Source of the DNA: B18-G2 sp964432835
Lineage (GTDB): Archaea > Thermoplasmatota > E2 > DHVEG-1 > B18-G2
Assembly: GCA_964432835.1 (NCBI GenBank)
Contig: CAYSPA010000012.1
Coordinates: 1 to 22,639, forward strand
Reading direction: 5' to 3'
Length of the DNA stretch: 22,639 nucleotides
Numbering within the stretch: position 1 is the first letter of the stretch; each line of letters opens with the position of its first letter. A program made the position numbers and the translations under genes. Under the pieces are notes generated by a model. The model did not search any database and was not told where the DNA came from. It saw nothing but the letters and a program-made list of their open reading frames with translations. This document shows positions 7,123-12,841 of this stretch, piece by piece.

Positions 7123-8805
7123 TCACAGGAAATAGGCATTCAGCACGTACTGCTCGACCATTCTCTGGGTGTTGAAAAAGGAAGCATTCAGTGCTATACA
7201 GTTCTTCATTATATTTATCCATTTATCCCTGAATTTATGGAAGATGGGGATTATCCTGTATTCAAGCTTGTCATACATATCCCGGCTATCTCTCAAATCG
7301 TCCGATTCTTGGTCTTCATCCCCTATAGCCCACCCCGTCACTCCTTCTATATACCCTTCCTTCCACCATCCATCGAGAGTGCTGAGCTGAGGAACTCCAT
7401 TATGAGCGGCTTTCATACCAGATGTGCCGGAAGCTTCCATGGGTATTCGCGGTGTATTCAGCCAGAGGTCGACACCGCTCACCATCATCTTTGCTATATT
7501 CATATCATAGTTCGGTATGAAAATGAAGTTAACCTTCGGCTTCAGCTTTTTCCCAGCACTGATGATCCTCTTTATTATCTCTTTACCCTCGGTATCCTTT
7601 GGATGAGCTTTTCCCGAGTAAACTATCTGAAGGCCTCCTGCCACCTCTGATATTTTCAGTAACCTCTCTCTGTCATAGAAGAGAAGATAGGGTCTCTTAT
7701 AAGCTGTCATCCTCCTAGCAAAACCTATGGTAAATTTATCATAAGAAAAGTTTTCTCCAAATTTTTCATTTATGAAATCTATGAGTTTTCTCTTCGCTTC
7801 CATGTGAGCATTCCATACATCCTCATTTGGCATACCCGATGCGGATCTTAAGATGTACGGGTCCTGCCGCCAGCCGGGCATGTACTTGTCAAATAATCTC
7901 CGGAAGGGCTCGGATACCCATGTCAGGGAGTGTACACCATTCGTTATCGAATCTATTGAGTAATGTGGAAACATACTCTTTGATACCTCTCTGTGTTTTT
8001 TTGCGACGCCGTTTATGTAGTGACTGAAAAACATACCGAGTCGAGTCATGTTCAACATGTCCTTTTCGGTTACATATGGTAGGATCTCTTCTGGAAAATC
8101 ACCAAGAAATTGCTTTACTTTTTCCATGTCGAACATATCATGTCCAGCCCTCACCGGGGTGTGGGTTGTGAAAACACACTGTCTTCTCACGAAGTCCACG
8201 TTTTTTGTTTTTCTGTAGAGTTCTAAGGTTAAAAAACTGGCATGTCCCTCATTCATGTGAAATCTGTATATCGACGTAAAGCCAAGACCCTTCAATATTC
8301 TGAATCCCCCTATACCTAAGACTATTTCCTGAGCAAGACGATAGTCGGTGTCTCCTCCATAGAGATATCTCGTCAGCGTCCTTTCCCACTCTCCATTCTC
8401 CCTCAAGTTCGTGTCCAGAAAAACGATGGGAACTTTGTAACCTGATACTCCCCTGATGAAATAACACCAAGGCCTTATCTTTACCTCTTTCCCATTGATT
8501 TTTACCGTGGCGTCTTTTGCTATGAGAATCAATCTCTTTTTCGGATCGAACGGATAAGGCTTCTCCACCTGCTCCCCATCTTCGGTGAGTTCCTGATACA
8601 GATAACCCTTCTCCGACAGCAAAGTTACACCCACTGCCGGTATATTCAAATCAGCAAATGTTCTGAGGGTATCTCCAGCCAGCACACCGAGTCCACCGCT
8701 GTAGGATGGAATATCGGCTTCAACACATATTTCCATGGAAAAGTAGGCGATTTTGGGAGCATAAGATAAACTGCTGATTACTTTTGGTCTCTCCTCACTT
8801 TCCAT
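7123..8805 (-). CDS. glgP: Alpha-glucan (glycogen/maltodextrin) phosphorylase, GT35 short form
   Basis: 560 residues from ATG at 8805; a GTG two codons earlier would add two residues. The N-terminal block is IAYFSMEICVEADIPSYSGGLGVLAGD. Later come HMNEGHASF (near 183), TTHTPVRAGHD (near 213), GFARRMTAYKRP (near 361) and the pyridoxal-phosphate segment EASGTSGMKAAHNG followed by STLDGWW; the lysine at about residue 465 is the expected Schiff-base lysine. At about 560 residues it is the compact archaeal/bacterial form, lacking the N-terminal regulatory extensions of the roughly 800-residue enzymes. It releases glucose-1-phosphate from alpha-1,4-glucans with inorganic phosphate in the cytoplasm. 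It has its own promoter, so storage and mobilisation genes appear to be separately transcribed although only about 3.5 kb apart. Confidence 0.93.
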   Translation of the reverse strand: MESEERPKVISSLSYAPKIAYFSMEICVEADIPSYSGGLGVLAGDTLRTFADLNIPAVGVTLLSEKGYLYQELTEDGEQVEKPYPFDPKKRLILIAKDATVKINGKEVKIRPWCYFIRGVSGYKVPIVFLDTNLRENGEWERTLTRYLYGGDTDYRLAQEIVLGIGGFRILKGLGFTSIYRFHMNEGHASFLTLELYRKTKNVDFVRRQCVFTTHTPVRAGHDMFDMEKVKQFLGDFPEEILPYVTEKDMLNMTRLGMFFSHYINGVAKKHREVSKSMFPHYSIDSITNGVHSLTWVSEPFRRLFDKYMPGWRQDPYILRSASGMPNEDVWNAHMEAKRKLIDFINEKFGENFSYDKFTIGFARRMTAYKRPYLLFYDRERLLKISEVAGGLQIVYSGKAHPKDTEGKEIIKRIISAGKKLKPKVNFIFIPNYDMNIAKMMVSGVDLWLNTPRIPMEASGTSGMKAAHNGVPQLSTLDGWWKEGYIEGVTGWAIGDEDQESDDLRDSRDMYDKLEYRIIPIFHKFRDKWINIMKNCIALNASFFNTQRMVEQYVLNAYFL

Positions 8806-8828
8806 CTGCACCGTATAAGGTCAGATAC

Positions 8829-8836
8829 ATTATAAA
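8829..8836 (-). promoter_or_regulatory. Candidate TATA box of the glucan phosphorylase gene
   Basis: The minus strand reads TTTATAAT, centred 27-28 bases upstream of ATG 8805. This implies leaderless transcription and favours that ATG over the GTG at 8811. Confidence 0.55.
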
Positions 8837-8867
8837 TCTACTGGAAAACCCCAAAGATATCGAGAAA

Positions 8868-8954
8868 CGCTGGGGAAGGGATTTGAACCCTTGTGGTGCT
8901 CTCGCACCAGCGGCTCTCGAGGCCGCCGCCTTGGCCTGGCTAGGCTACCCCAGC
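8868..8954 (-). tRNA. tRNA-Ser (CGA)
   Basis: The minus strand folds as a class II tRNA. Acceptor arms are GCTGGGG/CCCCAGC, the D stem GCC/GGC and the anticodon stem GCGGC/GCCGC with loop CTCGAGA (anticodon CGA, reading UCG). The long variable arm is TGGTGC/GCACCA, and the T arm is AAGGG-TTCAAAT-CCCTT. The discriminator base is G, as in archaeal serine tRNAs. There is no intron and CCA is not encoded. A TATA-like box lies about 27 bases upstream. Confidence 0.95.
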
Positions 8955-8976
8955 TTACAAAAAATTAATCAACGGG

Positions 8977-8986
8977 TTTTATATTA
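8977..8986 (-). promoter_or_regulatory. Candidate TATA box of tRNA-Ser
   Basis: The minus strand reads TAATATAAAA, centred 27 bases before the tRNA 5' end at 8954. The 44-base space to the divergent modifier gene must also hold that gene's promoter, perhaps the AAAAAATTAAT at about 8959-8969, so the two promoters interleave. Confidence 0.5.
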
Positions 8987-8998
8987 CCCTATCGGTTC

Positions 8999-9193
8999 AT
9001 GAAAGTGAAGCTGCTACCTGATAACAAAGAGATTGACAGCGATTTCAGGGGAAAGGTGGAAGACTTGGTGAGACATCTGAATCTTAAACCTGATGAGGTG
9101 GTCGCTCTCAAGGGAAAGAAGCCTGTGCCCATAGATCATGAAATAAGCGACAGTGATGAGATAACCATCATAAAGGTATCATCGGGTGGTTGA
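8999..9193 (+). CDS. MoaD/ThiS-like small archaeal modifier (SAMP-type, C-terminal Gly-Gly)
   Basis: 64 residues with a beta-grasp pattern: MKVKLLPDNKEID, LNLKPDEVVALKGKKPVPID and ISDSDEITIIKVSSGG. The exposed C-terminal Gly-Gly is the site adenylated by an E1-like enzyme, followed by thiocarboxylation or conjugation. In Haloferax, SAMP-type proteins modify proteins and supply sulfur for tRNA thiolation or molybdopterin synthesis; this sequence most resembles the KP-E-V--LK-GKPV family used for tRNA 2-thiolation (family knowledge, not proof). No E1-like or Ncs6-like gene is adjacent. It is divergent from tRNA-Ser with 44 bases between, and its stop codon is followed one base later by tRNA-Glu. 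No ribosome-binding site is seen, so translation is probably leaderless. Confidence 0.85.
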   Translation: MKVKLLPDNKEIDSDFRGKVEDLVRHLNLKPDEVVALKGKKPVPIDHEISDSDEITIIKVSSGG

Positions 9194-9194
9194 T

Positions 9195-9298
9195 GCTCCC
9201 GTGGTGTAGCCCGGCCAATCATGACGGCCTCTCGAGCAGGCCCCTGAAAGGGCTAACGGGGAAAGCCGTAGACCCGGGTTCAAATCCCGGCGGGAGCA
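9195..9298 (+). tRNA. tRNA-Glu (CTC) with 29-nt intron
   Basis: Acceptor arms are GCTCCCG/CGGGAGC, the T arm is CCGGG-TTCAAAT-CCCGG, and the discriminator is A. The anticodon stem ACGGC (9224-9228) pairs with GCCGT (9265-9269). The loop is CTCTCG plus A, giving anticodon CTC at 9231-9233 and mature length 75 with the discriminator. The intron lies at the canonical 37/38 site. The 5' end is one base after the TGA of the modifier gene, leaving no separate intergenic promoter. A T-run follows from 9301. CCA is not encoded. Confidence 0.93.
9235..9263 (+). other. tRNA-Glu intron (archaeal bulge-helix-bulge type)
   Basis: 29 bases between position 37 (G9234) and position 38 (A9264). The exon bases CTCT can pair with GGGG at the 3' end of the intron as the four-base central helix. 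CGA and AAA form the two three-base bulges, and GCCC/GGGC form an internal intron hairpin. Because AGC is repeated at both junctions, the splice point is defined by the bulge fold rather than by sequence alone. Confidence 0.8.
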
Positions 9299-9331
9299 TC
9301 TTTTTATTCCTTATATCTGATGGTGATCCCG

Positions 9332-10399
9332 ATGTTCGATTTCAATAAAGTAAAGGTTATAGTGAAAACACGGAGAGGGTATGAAAATATCGTTGCAACC
9401 CTCATAGAGGAGCTCATTCCGGATTCGAATACCCTCCCAAAACCGTTGAATTATTCCGGTGTTGTCCTTGTTATCTCCGATAGAGAAGATGCTGGAAAGA
9501 TCATCGAGAACAATATACCCGAAGCTGAGAAGATACTGCCCGTCAGGGTTGCTACCGCTGCGGATATCGATACCATATCGAGAAACCTTGATAGCATCAT
9601 CAAGGATATAGATGGCCCTTTTGCAGTCAGAACAACGAGGAGAGGTAGACACAGTTTTTCAAGTATCGATATCAATGTTGCGGTTGGAGAAATTATAAGG
9701 AACAGAACCGGACAGAGCGTAAATCTGGATTTTCCGGAGAAGGTGGTATTTGTAGAAATTATAGATAAATACGCTTACTTGGGGGTGGTGGATGCGCAGA
9801 TTTTTCCAAAAAAGAGGAGCAAGGAAAAGATAGAGATCAGAAACTTCTTCCAGAAAGTGAGTATTGTTCAGATACCATATCTTGGAAAATCCCCCGCCCC
9901 ACGAGAGATGGGCGTAAGAGTGGGCAGGGAGGCGCAGACCTTTGAGGTGAAAGAATTCGTCGTGGCACCTGTAGGATTATGCGATGCAAAGGAACTGAAA
10001 GAATTTATAGATGGGGTTTATCGGGGGATAGATACCAGATTCCAGATTCAGAAGAAAGTTTACTCTCATAAACCCAGAAAGGTGGAGGTATACGTGCAGA
10101 ATCTCTATGAGCTCATCAGGGAGAGAAAAGATGAGAATATCGTTGTTTTTGAGCCGGAGGGCAGACCCATCAGCAGAGTATCCAGAGAGCTGGCGGAGAT
10201 GGTTATAGAAGGAAAAAGGACGAATTTTCTCATCGGTTCAAGAGAGGGAATACCAACCGGTATATACAGGTTTGCTGACCTCGTTATAGACCTCTGCCCC
10301 GGCATAACTATAGCAACGGATTCTGCAATTTCGTCGGCCATGATGGCTCTATCTTTCTCCCTGCAGGAGAATTTAGAGGGGTCTGCCGAGATTCCATAG
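9332..10399 (+). CDS. THUMP-domain SPOUT-family RNA methyltransferase
   Basis: 355 residues from ATG 9332; an in-frame ATG at 9320 would add four. GGTGAT precedes 9332 by four bases, and the T-rich TTTTTATT at 9301 sits 27 bases upstream, both favouring 9332. The first part, about 80-160, resembles a THUMP RNA-binding domain (FAVRTTRRGRHSFSSIDIN, then a beta-strand VVFVEIIDKYAYLGV). The C-terminal part has SPOUT knot features: VVFEPEG, then NFLIGSREGIPTGIYRFADLV and a conserved GITIATDSAISSAMMAL end. Archaeal proteins with this pairing are predicted RNA methylases that use S-adenosylmethionine; the target is not established to my knowledge. Position just after tRNA-Glu fits a tRNA or rRNA substrate. 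The last 27 bases overlap the convergent gene at 10373. Confidence 0.78.
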   Translation: MFDFNKVKVIVKTRRGYENIVATLIEELIPDSNTLPKPLNYSGVVLVISDREDAGKIIENNIPEAEKILPVRVATAADIDTISRNLDSIIKDIDGPFAVRTTRRGRHSFSSIDINVAVGEIIRNRTGQSVNLDFPEKVVFVEIIDKYAYLGVVDAQIFPKKRSKEKIEIRNFFQKVSIVQIPYLGKSPAPREMGVRVGREAQTFEVKEFVVAPVGLCDAKELKEFIDGVYRGIDTRFQIQKKVYSHKPRKVEVYVQNLYELIRERKDENIVVFEPEGRPISRVSRELAEMVIEGKRTNFLIGSREGIPTGIYRFADLVIDLCPGITIATDSAISSAMMALSFSLQENLEGSAEIP

Positions 10400-11272
10400 A
10401 TTTTCGAATTTCTTGCTTATCTCATCGATATCCTCAACATCAACATACGCGGTACCAACATACGAGATATCTTTATCCTCTGATAGTATTTTCATACTCG
10501 TGAAGGCCAGCTCCTTCCCGAACACAAAGTTTCTCATAAAACCCGTCACCTCATCCGGAAAGTATCTCACATCAAGTTTATCGCTGTATTCCTCTTTCAA
10601 CCTTATAACCGGCTGAAGGTTTTCTTCTTTTTCGACGATAATTTTAACCTTTTTGCTGGATTCCAGGAATTTTCTTAGAAATTCTTCCATTTCCTTTTCG
10701 GATAGGTTTTCACCACCCATGTATATCTTCAGGTCCCCTCCTTTTTCCAGGGAGTTGTTGAGCATCACGTAAAATATCCATTTCTTGCTGTACCGGAGAG
10801 TGACATTTCCACTTCTCTTCAGTTTTATGCCATACGTCTTGAAGTTCTGATTGTACACGGACGATATCTCGGCGACATGCTTTTCTATATTCCTGTAGGT
10901 CTCCTCGCTTATTACGGGCTTTAAATCTTCCTTCGTTTCTTCCCATATAATCCTTGGATTCACGGGGAGATATCTTTCTCTACCAAAATCCTCATCGTTA
11001 TTTCCACTGGAGAACAGAACCTTTGCTATCAGCCCGTTTTTGAAAAGAGATGCGCGCCCCGCCTCGAGCGGTCTTCTTGTTATGTTTACGAGTTTCTCTG
11101 CTATTCTCAAGAAGTCGGAAAATTCTTTCGGATTGTCCATGACAAGAATCATGTAATAGGTTGCAGCCTCTCGAGGTCTCTCTATCTTCATCCTTCCAAA
11201 CATCATTTCAAAATCCTGAATGTAATCCAGTTTGACATTGGTTATAAGGTCATCATCTATTATGCATCCCAT
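10373..11272 (-). CDS. Hypothetical protein, possible winged-helix regulator with PLD-like sensor region
   Basis: 299 residues; I do not recognise the family with certainty. Residues about 35-115 look like a winged-helix unit: a helical AATYYMILVMDNPKEFSDFL, then TRRPLEAGRASLFKNGLI, then RERYLPVNPRIIWEE, a pattern seen in archaeal TrmB/MarR-like proteins. Residues about 150-299 alternate strands and helices (KVKIIVEKEENLQPVIRL, LDVRYFPDEVTGF, ISYVGTAYVDV), similar in style to the PLD-like ligand-binding part of TrmB-type regulators. There are no transmembrane segments or catalytic HKD motif. The ATG has a strong AGGAGGGG ribosome-binding site eight bases upstream. It is divergent from purQ, which makes local regulation possible, and its 3' end overlaps the SPOUT gene by 27 bases. 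Confidence 0.6.
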   Translation of the reverse strand: MGCIIDDDLITNVKLDYIQDFEMMFGRMKIERPREAATYYMILVMDNPKEFSDFLRIAEKLVNITRRPLEAGRASLFKNGLIAKVLFSSGNNDEDFGRERYLPVNPRIIWEETKEDLKPVISEETYRNIEKHVAEISSVYNQNFKTYGIKLKRSGNVTLRYSKKWIFYVMLNNSLEKGGDLKIYMGGENLSEKEMEEFLRKFLESSKKVKIIVEKEENLQPVIRLKEEYSDKLDVRYFPDEVTGFMRNFVFGKELAFTSMKILSEDKDISYVGTAYVDVEDIDEISKKFENLWNLGRPL

Positions 11273-11310
11273 ATTTTAACCCCTCCTGACGACCCATTTT
11301 AAAGGAATCA

Positions 11311-11321
11311 TTATTTATATA
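11311..11321. promoter_or_regulatory. Shared (bidirectional) TATA-like element between purQ and the divergent gene
   Basis: TTATTTATATA reads as TTTATATA on the plus strand, 27-28 bases before the purQ ATG. On the minus strand it reads TATATAAATAA, placing initiation near 11290, just upstream of the AGGAGGGG leader of the divergent gene. One element could serve both. Confidence 0.45.
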
Positions 11322-11344
11322 TTTTGTGTATTACCCAAAAATCG

Positions 11345-12178
11345 ATGAAGAAAGGGGACATAAGGGTGGCCATACTGAGAATAGAGGGTACAAACTGTGA
11401 ACAAGAATCCTTTGATGCCTTTCGAAGACTGGGAACGAGACCGGAGTTTGTCCATCTGAAACAACTTCTCAACATAGATTGTGATAAGAATGAGAAGAGG
11501 TCACTCTTTGATTTTCAGTGCATAATGATACCGGGCGGTTTTTCCGCCGGAGATTATGTAAGAGCGGGCGCCATCTTTGCTGCCAGAATGAAAAGCAGAC
11601 TTCTTGGGGAATTAAAAGAGTATGTGAAACAGGAGTATCCGATACTTGGCATATGCAACGGTTTTCAGGTTCTGATAGAAACAGGTCTACTCCCTGGAAC
11701 AGATGAGATAATAAGTGAGCATCCAAGAGCATGCCTCATGACGAATGATTCAAATAGGTTTGAATGCAGACCAACATATCTCAGGCATGATAACAGAGGC
11801 AAATGTATTTTTACAAGAAAAATCGGAAAGGGAGAAATAAGACTAATACCAAGTGCACATGCCGAAGGCAAACTCGTTTTTTCTCCAGAAGATGAGAATA
11901 TTCTGAAAAGGATGGAAGAGAATGACCAGATCGTTTTCAGATACGTCAATCCAGATGGGGAACTCGCTGGATATCCATGGAATCCAAATGGCTCCGTTGA
12001 TAATATAGCGGGAATCTGCAATCACATAGGAAACGTATTTGGGATGATGCCCCATCCGGAAAGAGTATTCTACAGGTTTCAGCATCCCGACTGGACGAGA
12101 AAATTAACAGATAATCTGTACGGCGATGGAAAGGATATATTTGAGGCGGTTATAAATTACATAGAGAAAAAATTTTAA
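11345..12178 (+). CDS. purQ: Phosphoribosylformylglycinamidine synthase, glutamine amidotransferase subunit
   Basis: 277 residues from ATG 11345; an upstream TTG at 11324 is in frame but too close to the TATA element. This is a class I glutamine amidotransferase. The oxyanion segment is PGGFSAGDYVRAGAI, the nucleophile elbow LGICNGFQVL (Cys104), and the His-Glu pair lies in MMPHPERV (His237, Glu239). PurQ hydrolyses glutamine and passes ammonia to PurL for the fourth step of purine synthesis, with PurS as third partner. At 277 residues it is longer than the compact roughly 225-residue PurQ; the extra length lies between the elbow and the His-Glu pair (GYPWNPNGSVDNIAGICN). PurL and PurS are not adjacent here. 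Leaderless transcription is likely. Confidence 0.93.
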   Translation: MKKGDIRVAILRIEGTNCEQESFDAFRRLGTRPEFVHLKQLLNIDCDKNEKRSLFDFQCIMIPGGFSAGDYVRAGAIFAARMKSRLLGELKEYVKQEYPILGICNGFQVLIETGLLPGTDEIISEHPRACLMTNDSNRFECRPTYLRHDNRGKCIFTRKIGKGEIRLIPSAHAEGKLVFSPEDENILKRMEENDQIVFRYVNPDGELAGYPWNPNGSVDNIAGICNHIGNVFGMMPHPERVFYRFQHPDWTRKLTDNLYGDGKDIFEAVINYIEKKF

Positions 12179-12200
12179 ATTGACATAAATAGAAAATTAG

Positions 12201-12211
12201 AAAAATAAATA
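12201..12211 (+). promoter_or_regulatory. Candidate TATA box for the 12258 microprotein
   Basis: AAAAATAAATA is centred near 12207. Initiation about 25-27 bases on would be near 12233, giving a leader of about 25 bases that contains GGTGAGGAGGGG (12242-12253). Confidence 0.4.
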
Positions 12212-12255
12212 GCCGATGCTCTCAAAGTTGTGTATTCATAAGGTGAGGAGGGGTG

Positions 12256-12318
12256 GGATGGGGGGAAGCTCTGTGGAGGTGGTGAGGAGAGACGAAAATC
12301 AGTCTACTCCCCCCATCC
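12256..12318 (+). repeat. GC-rich inverted repeat (long-range hairpin)
   Basis: GGATGGGGGG (12256-12265) is the exact complement of CCCCCCATCC (12309-12318); allowing one bulged G, three more outer pairs (GTG/CAC) form. The loop is 43 bases and contains a small AGAC/GTCT hairpin. The island stands out from the A/T-rich flanks. The first arm covers the start codon of the candidate microprotein, so the fold could mask translation; a non-coding RNA is the alternative. Confidence 0.6.
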
Positions 12319-12365
12319 ACGTATATATAATTATCTTCCTAATATATATCTTTTTCTCCCTATAA
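12258..12365 (+). CDS. Candidate 35-residue single-TM microprotein
   Basis: ATG at 12258 opens 35 codons ending in TAA. A strong ribosome-binding site, GGTGAGGAGGGG, ends about four bases before the ATG, and a TATA-like AAAAATAAATA lies at about 12201. The product starts MGGSSVEVVRRDENQSTPP (hydrophilic) and ends HVYIIIFLIYIFFSL, a single hydrophobic span reaching the C-terminus, as in tail-anchored peptides. A T-rich stretch follows the stop. No family is recognised. It lies 79 bases after purQ and converges with the hydrogenase cluster. The start codon is inside a 10-pair GC stem whose other arm encodes Thr-Pro-Pro-Ile, so expression might depend on melting. The alternative is that the GC island is a structured RNA and the frame is chance. 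Confidence 0.42.
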   Translation: MGGSSVEVVRRDENQSTPPIHVYIIIFLIYIFFSL

Positions 12366-12375
12366 TTTTTCATCG
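12350..12375 (+). terminator. T-rich candidate terminator
   Basis: CTTTTTCTCCC and TAATTTTTCATC follow the GC-rich hairpin on the plus strand. Archaeal transcription commonly ends on U-runs, so this could terminate purQ/microprotein transcripts before the convergent hydrogenase genes. Confidence 0.35.
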
Positions 12376-12397
12376 TCATGGTATGAAAGGGATGTTT

Positions 12398-12841
12398 TCA
12401 CCCGTTTTCACAGCGGGCAGAAAAATCTCTTATTATATCCATCAGCATGGACGAGAAAAATTTCATTTTTTCCGAATTGTGCTTGCCGGAGGGCAGAAAA
12501 ACGAAAACCTTCTGAATGTGAGATATTCTGTGATTCGTCAAGTTCAGTATCTCCATGGCTGACCTTATGCCTATAACATGGGATGATATTCCTTTTGATT
12601 CCACTCTGTAAATCTCTTCCGCATCCATTACATGAATCTTATCTGAATCGCATACATCAACCATAATGATGCCATCTTCATCTCTGTAAATCGCAACTAA
12701 TGAAAGAGGGTCAGCAAAAAGGTGAACCTTTCTCATGTATGGTAAATCCGGGAGAGATTCAACAACCCTGTATGCAATGCTATCATAATCTATCAACGGA
12801 TTTCCCATGGATGCTACGAGCACTCTCTTATTCGCGCACAT
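12398..12841 (-). CDS. NiFe hydrogenase maturation protease
   Basis: 147 residues from ATG 12841; a frame extending to 12877 adds 12 residues translated from the hydA 3' end and is unlikely. MCANKRVLVASMGNPL-IDYDS matches the GNP/G-L--D--G nickel-ligand region of HycI/HyaD-type proteases; the usual second acidic ligand is probably within IIMVDVCDS, and the histidine in SSHVIGIRSAMEIL corresponds to the conserved third ligand. These proteases remove the C-terminal peptide of the large subunit after nickel insertion. The start overlaps the hydA stop by 14 bases, so the protease is translated with its substrate. The glycine that normally follows the first aspartate is not evident, so sequence conservation is moderate. 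Confidence 0.78.
   Translation of the reverse strand: MCANKRVLVASMGNPLIDYDSIAYRVVESLPDLPYMRKVHLFADPLSLVAIYRDEDGIIMVDVCDSDKIHVMDAEEIYRVESKGISSHVIGIRSAMEILNLTNHRISHIQKVFVFLPSGKHNSEKMKFFSSMLMDIIRDFSARCENG

Noticed and set aside
8955..8998. A single shared TATA box for tRNA-Ser and the divergent modifier gene
   Set aside because: The box at 8977-8986 is 27 bases from the tRNA but only about 18 from the modifier ATG, too close. Separate interleaved promoters are more likely.
8784..9002. 72-codon plus-strand frame across the glgP promoter and tRNA-Ser
   Set aside because: It translates the reverse complement of a tRNA and two promoters, so it is not a gene.
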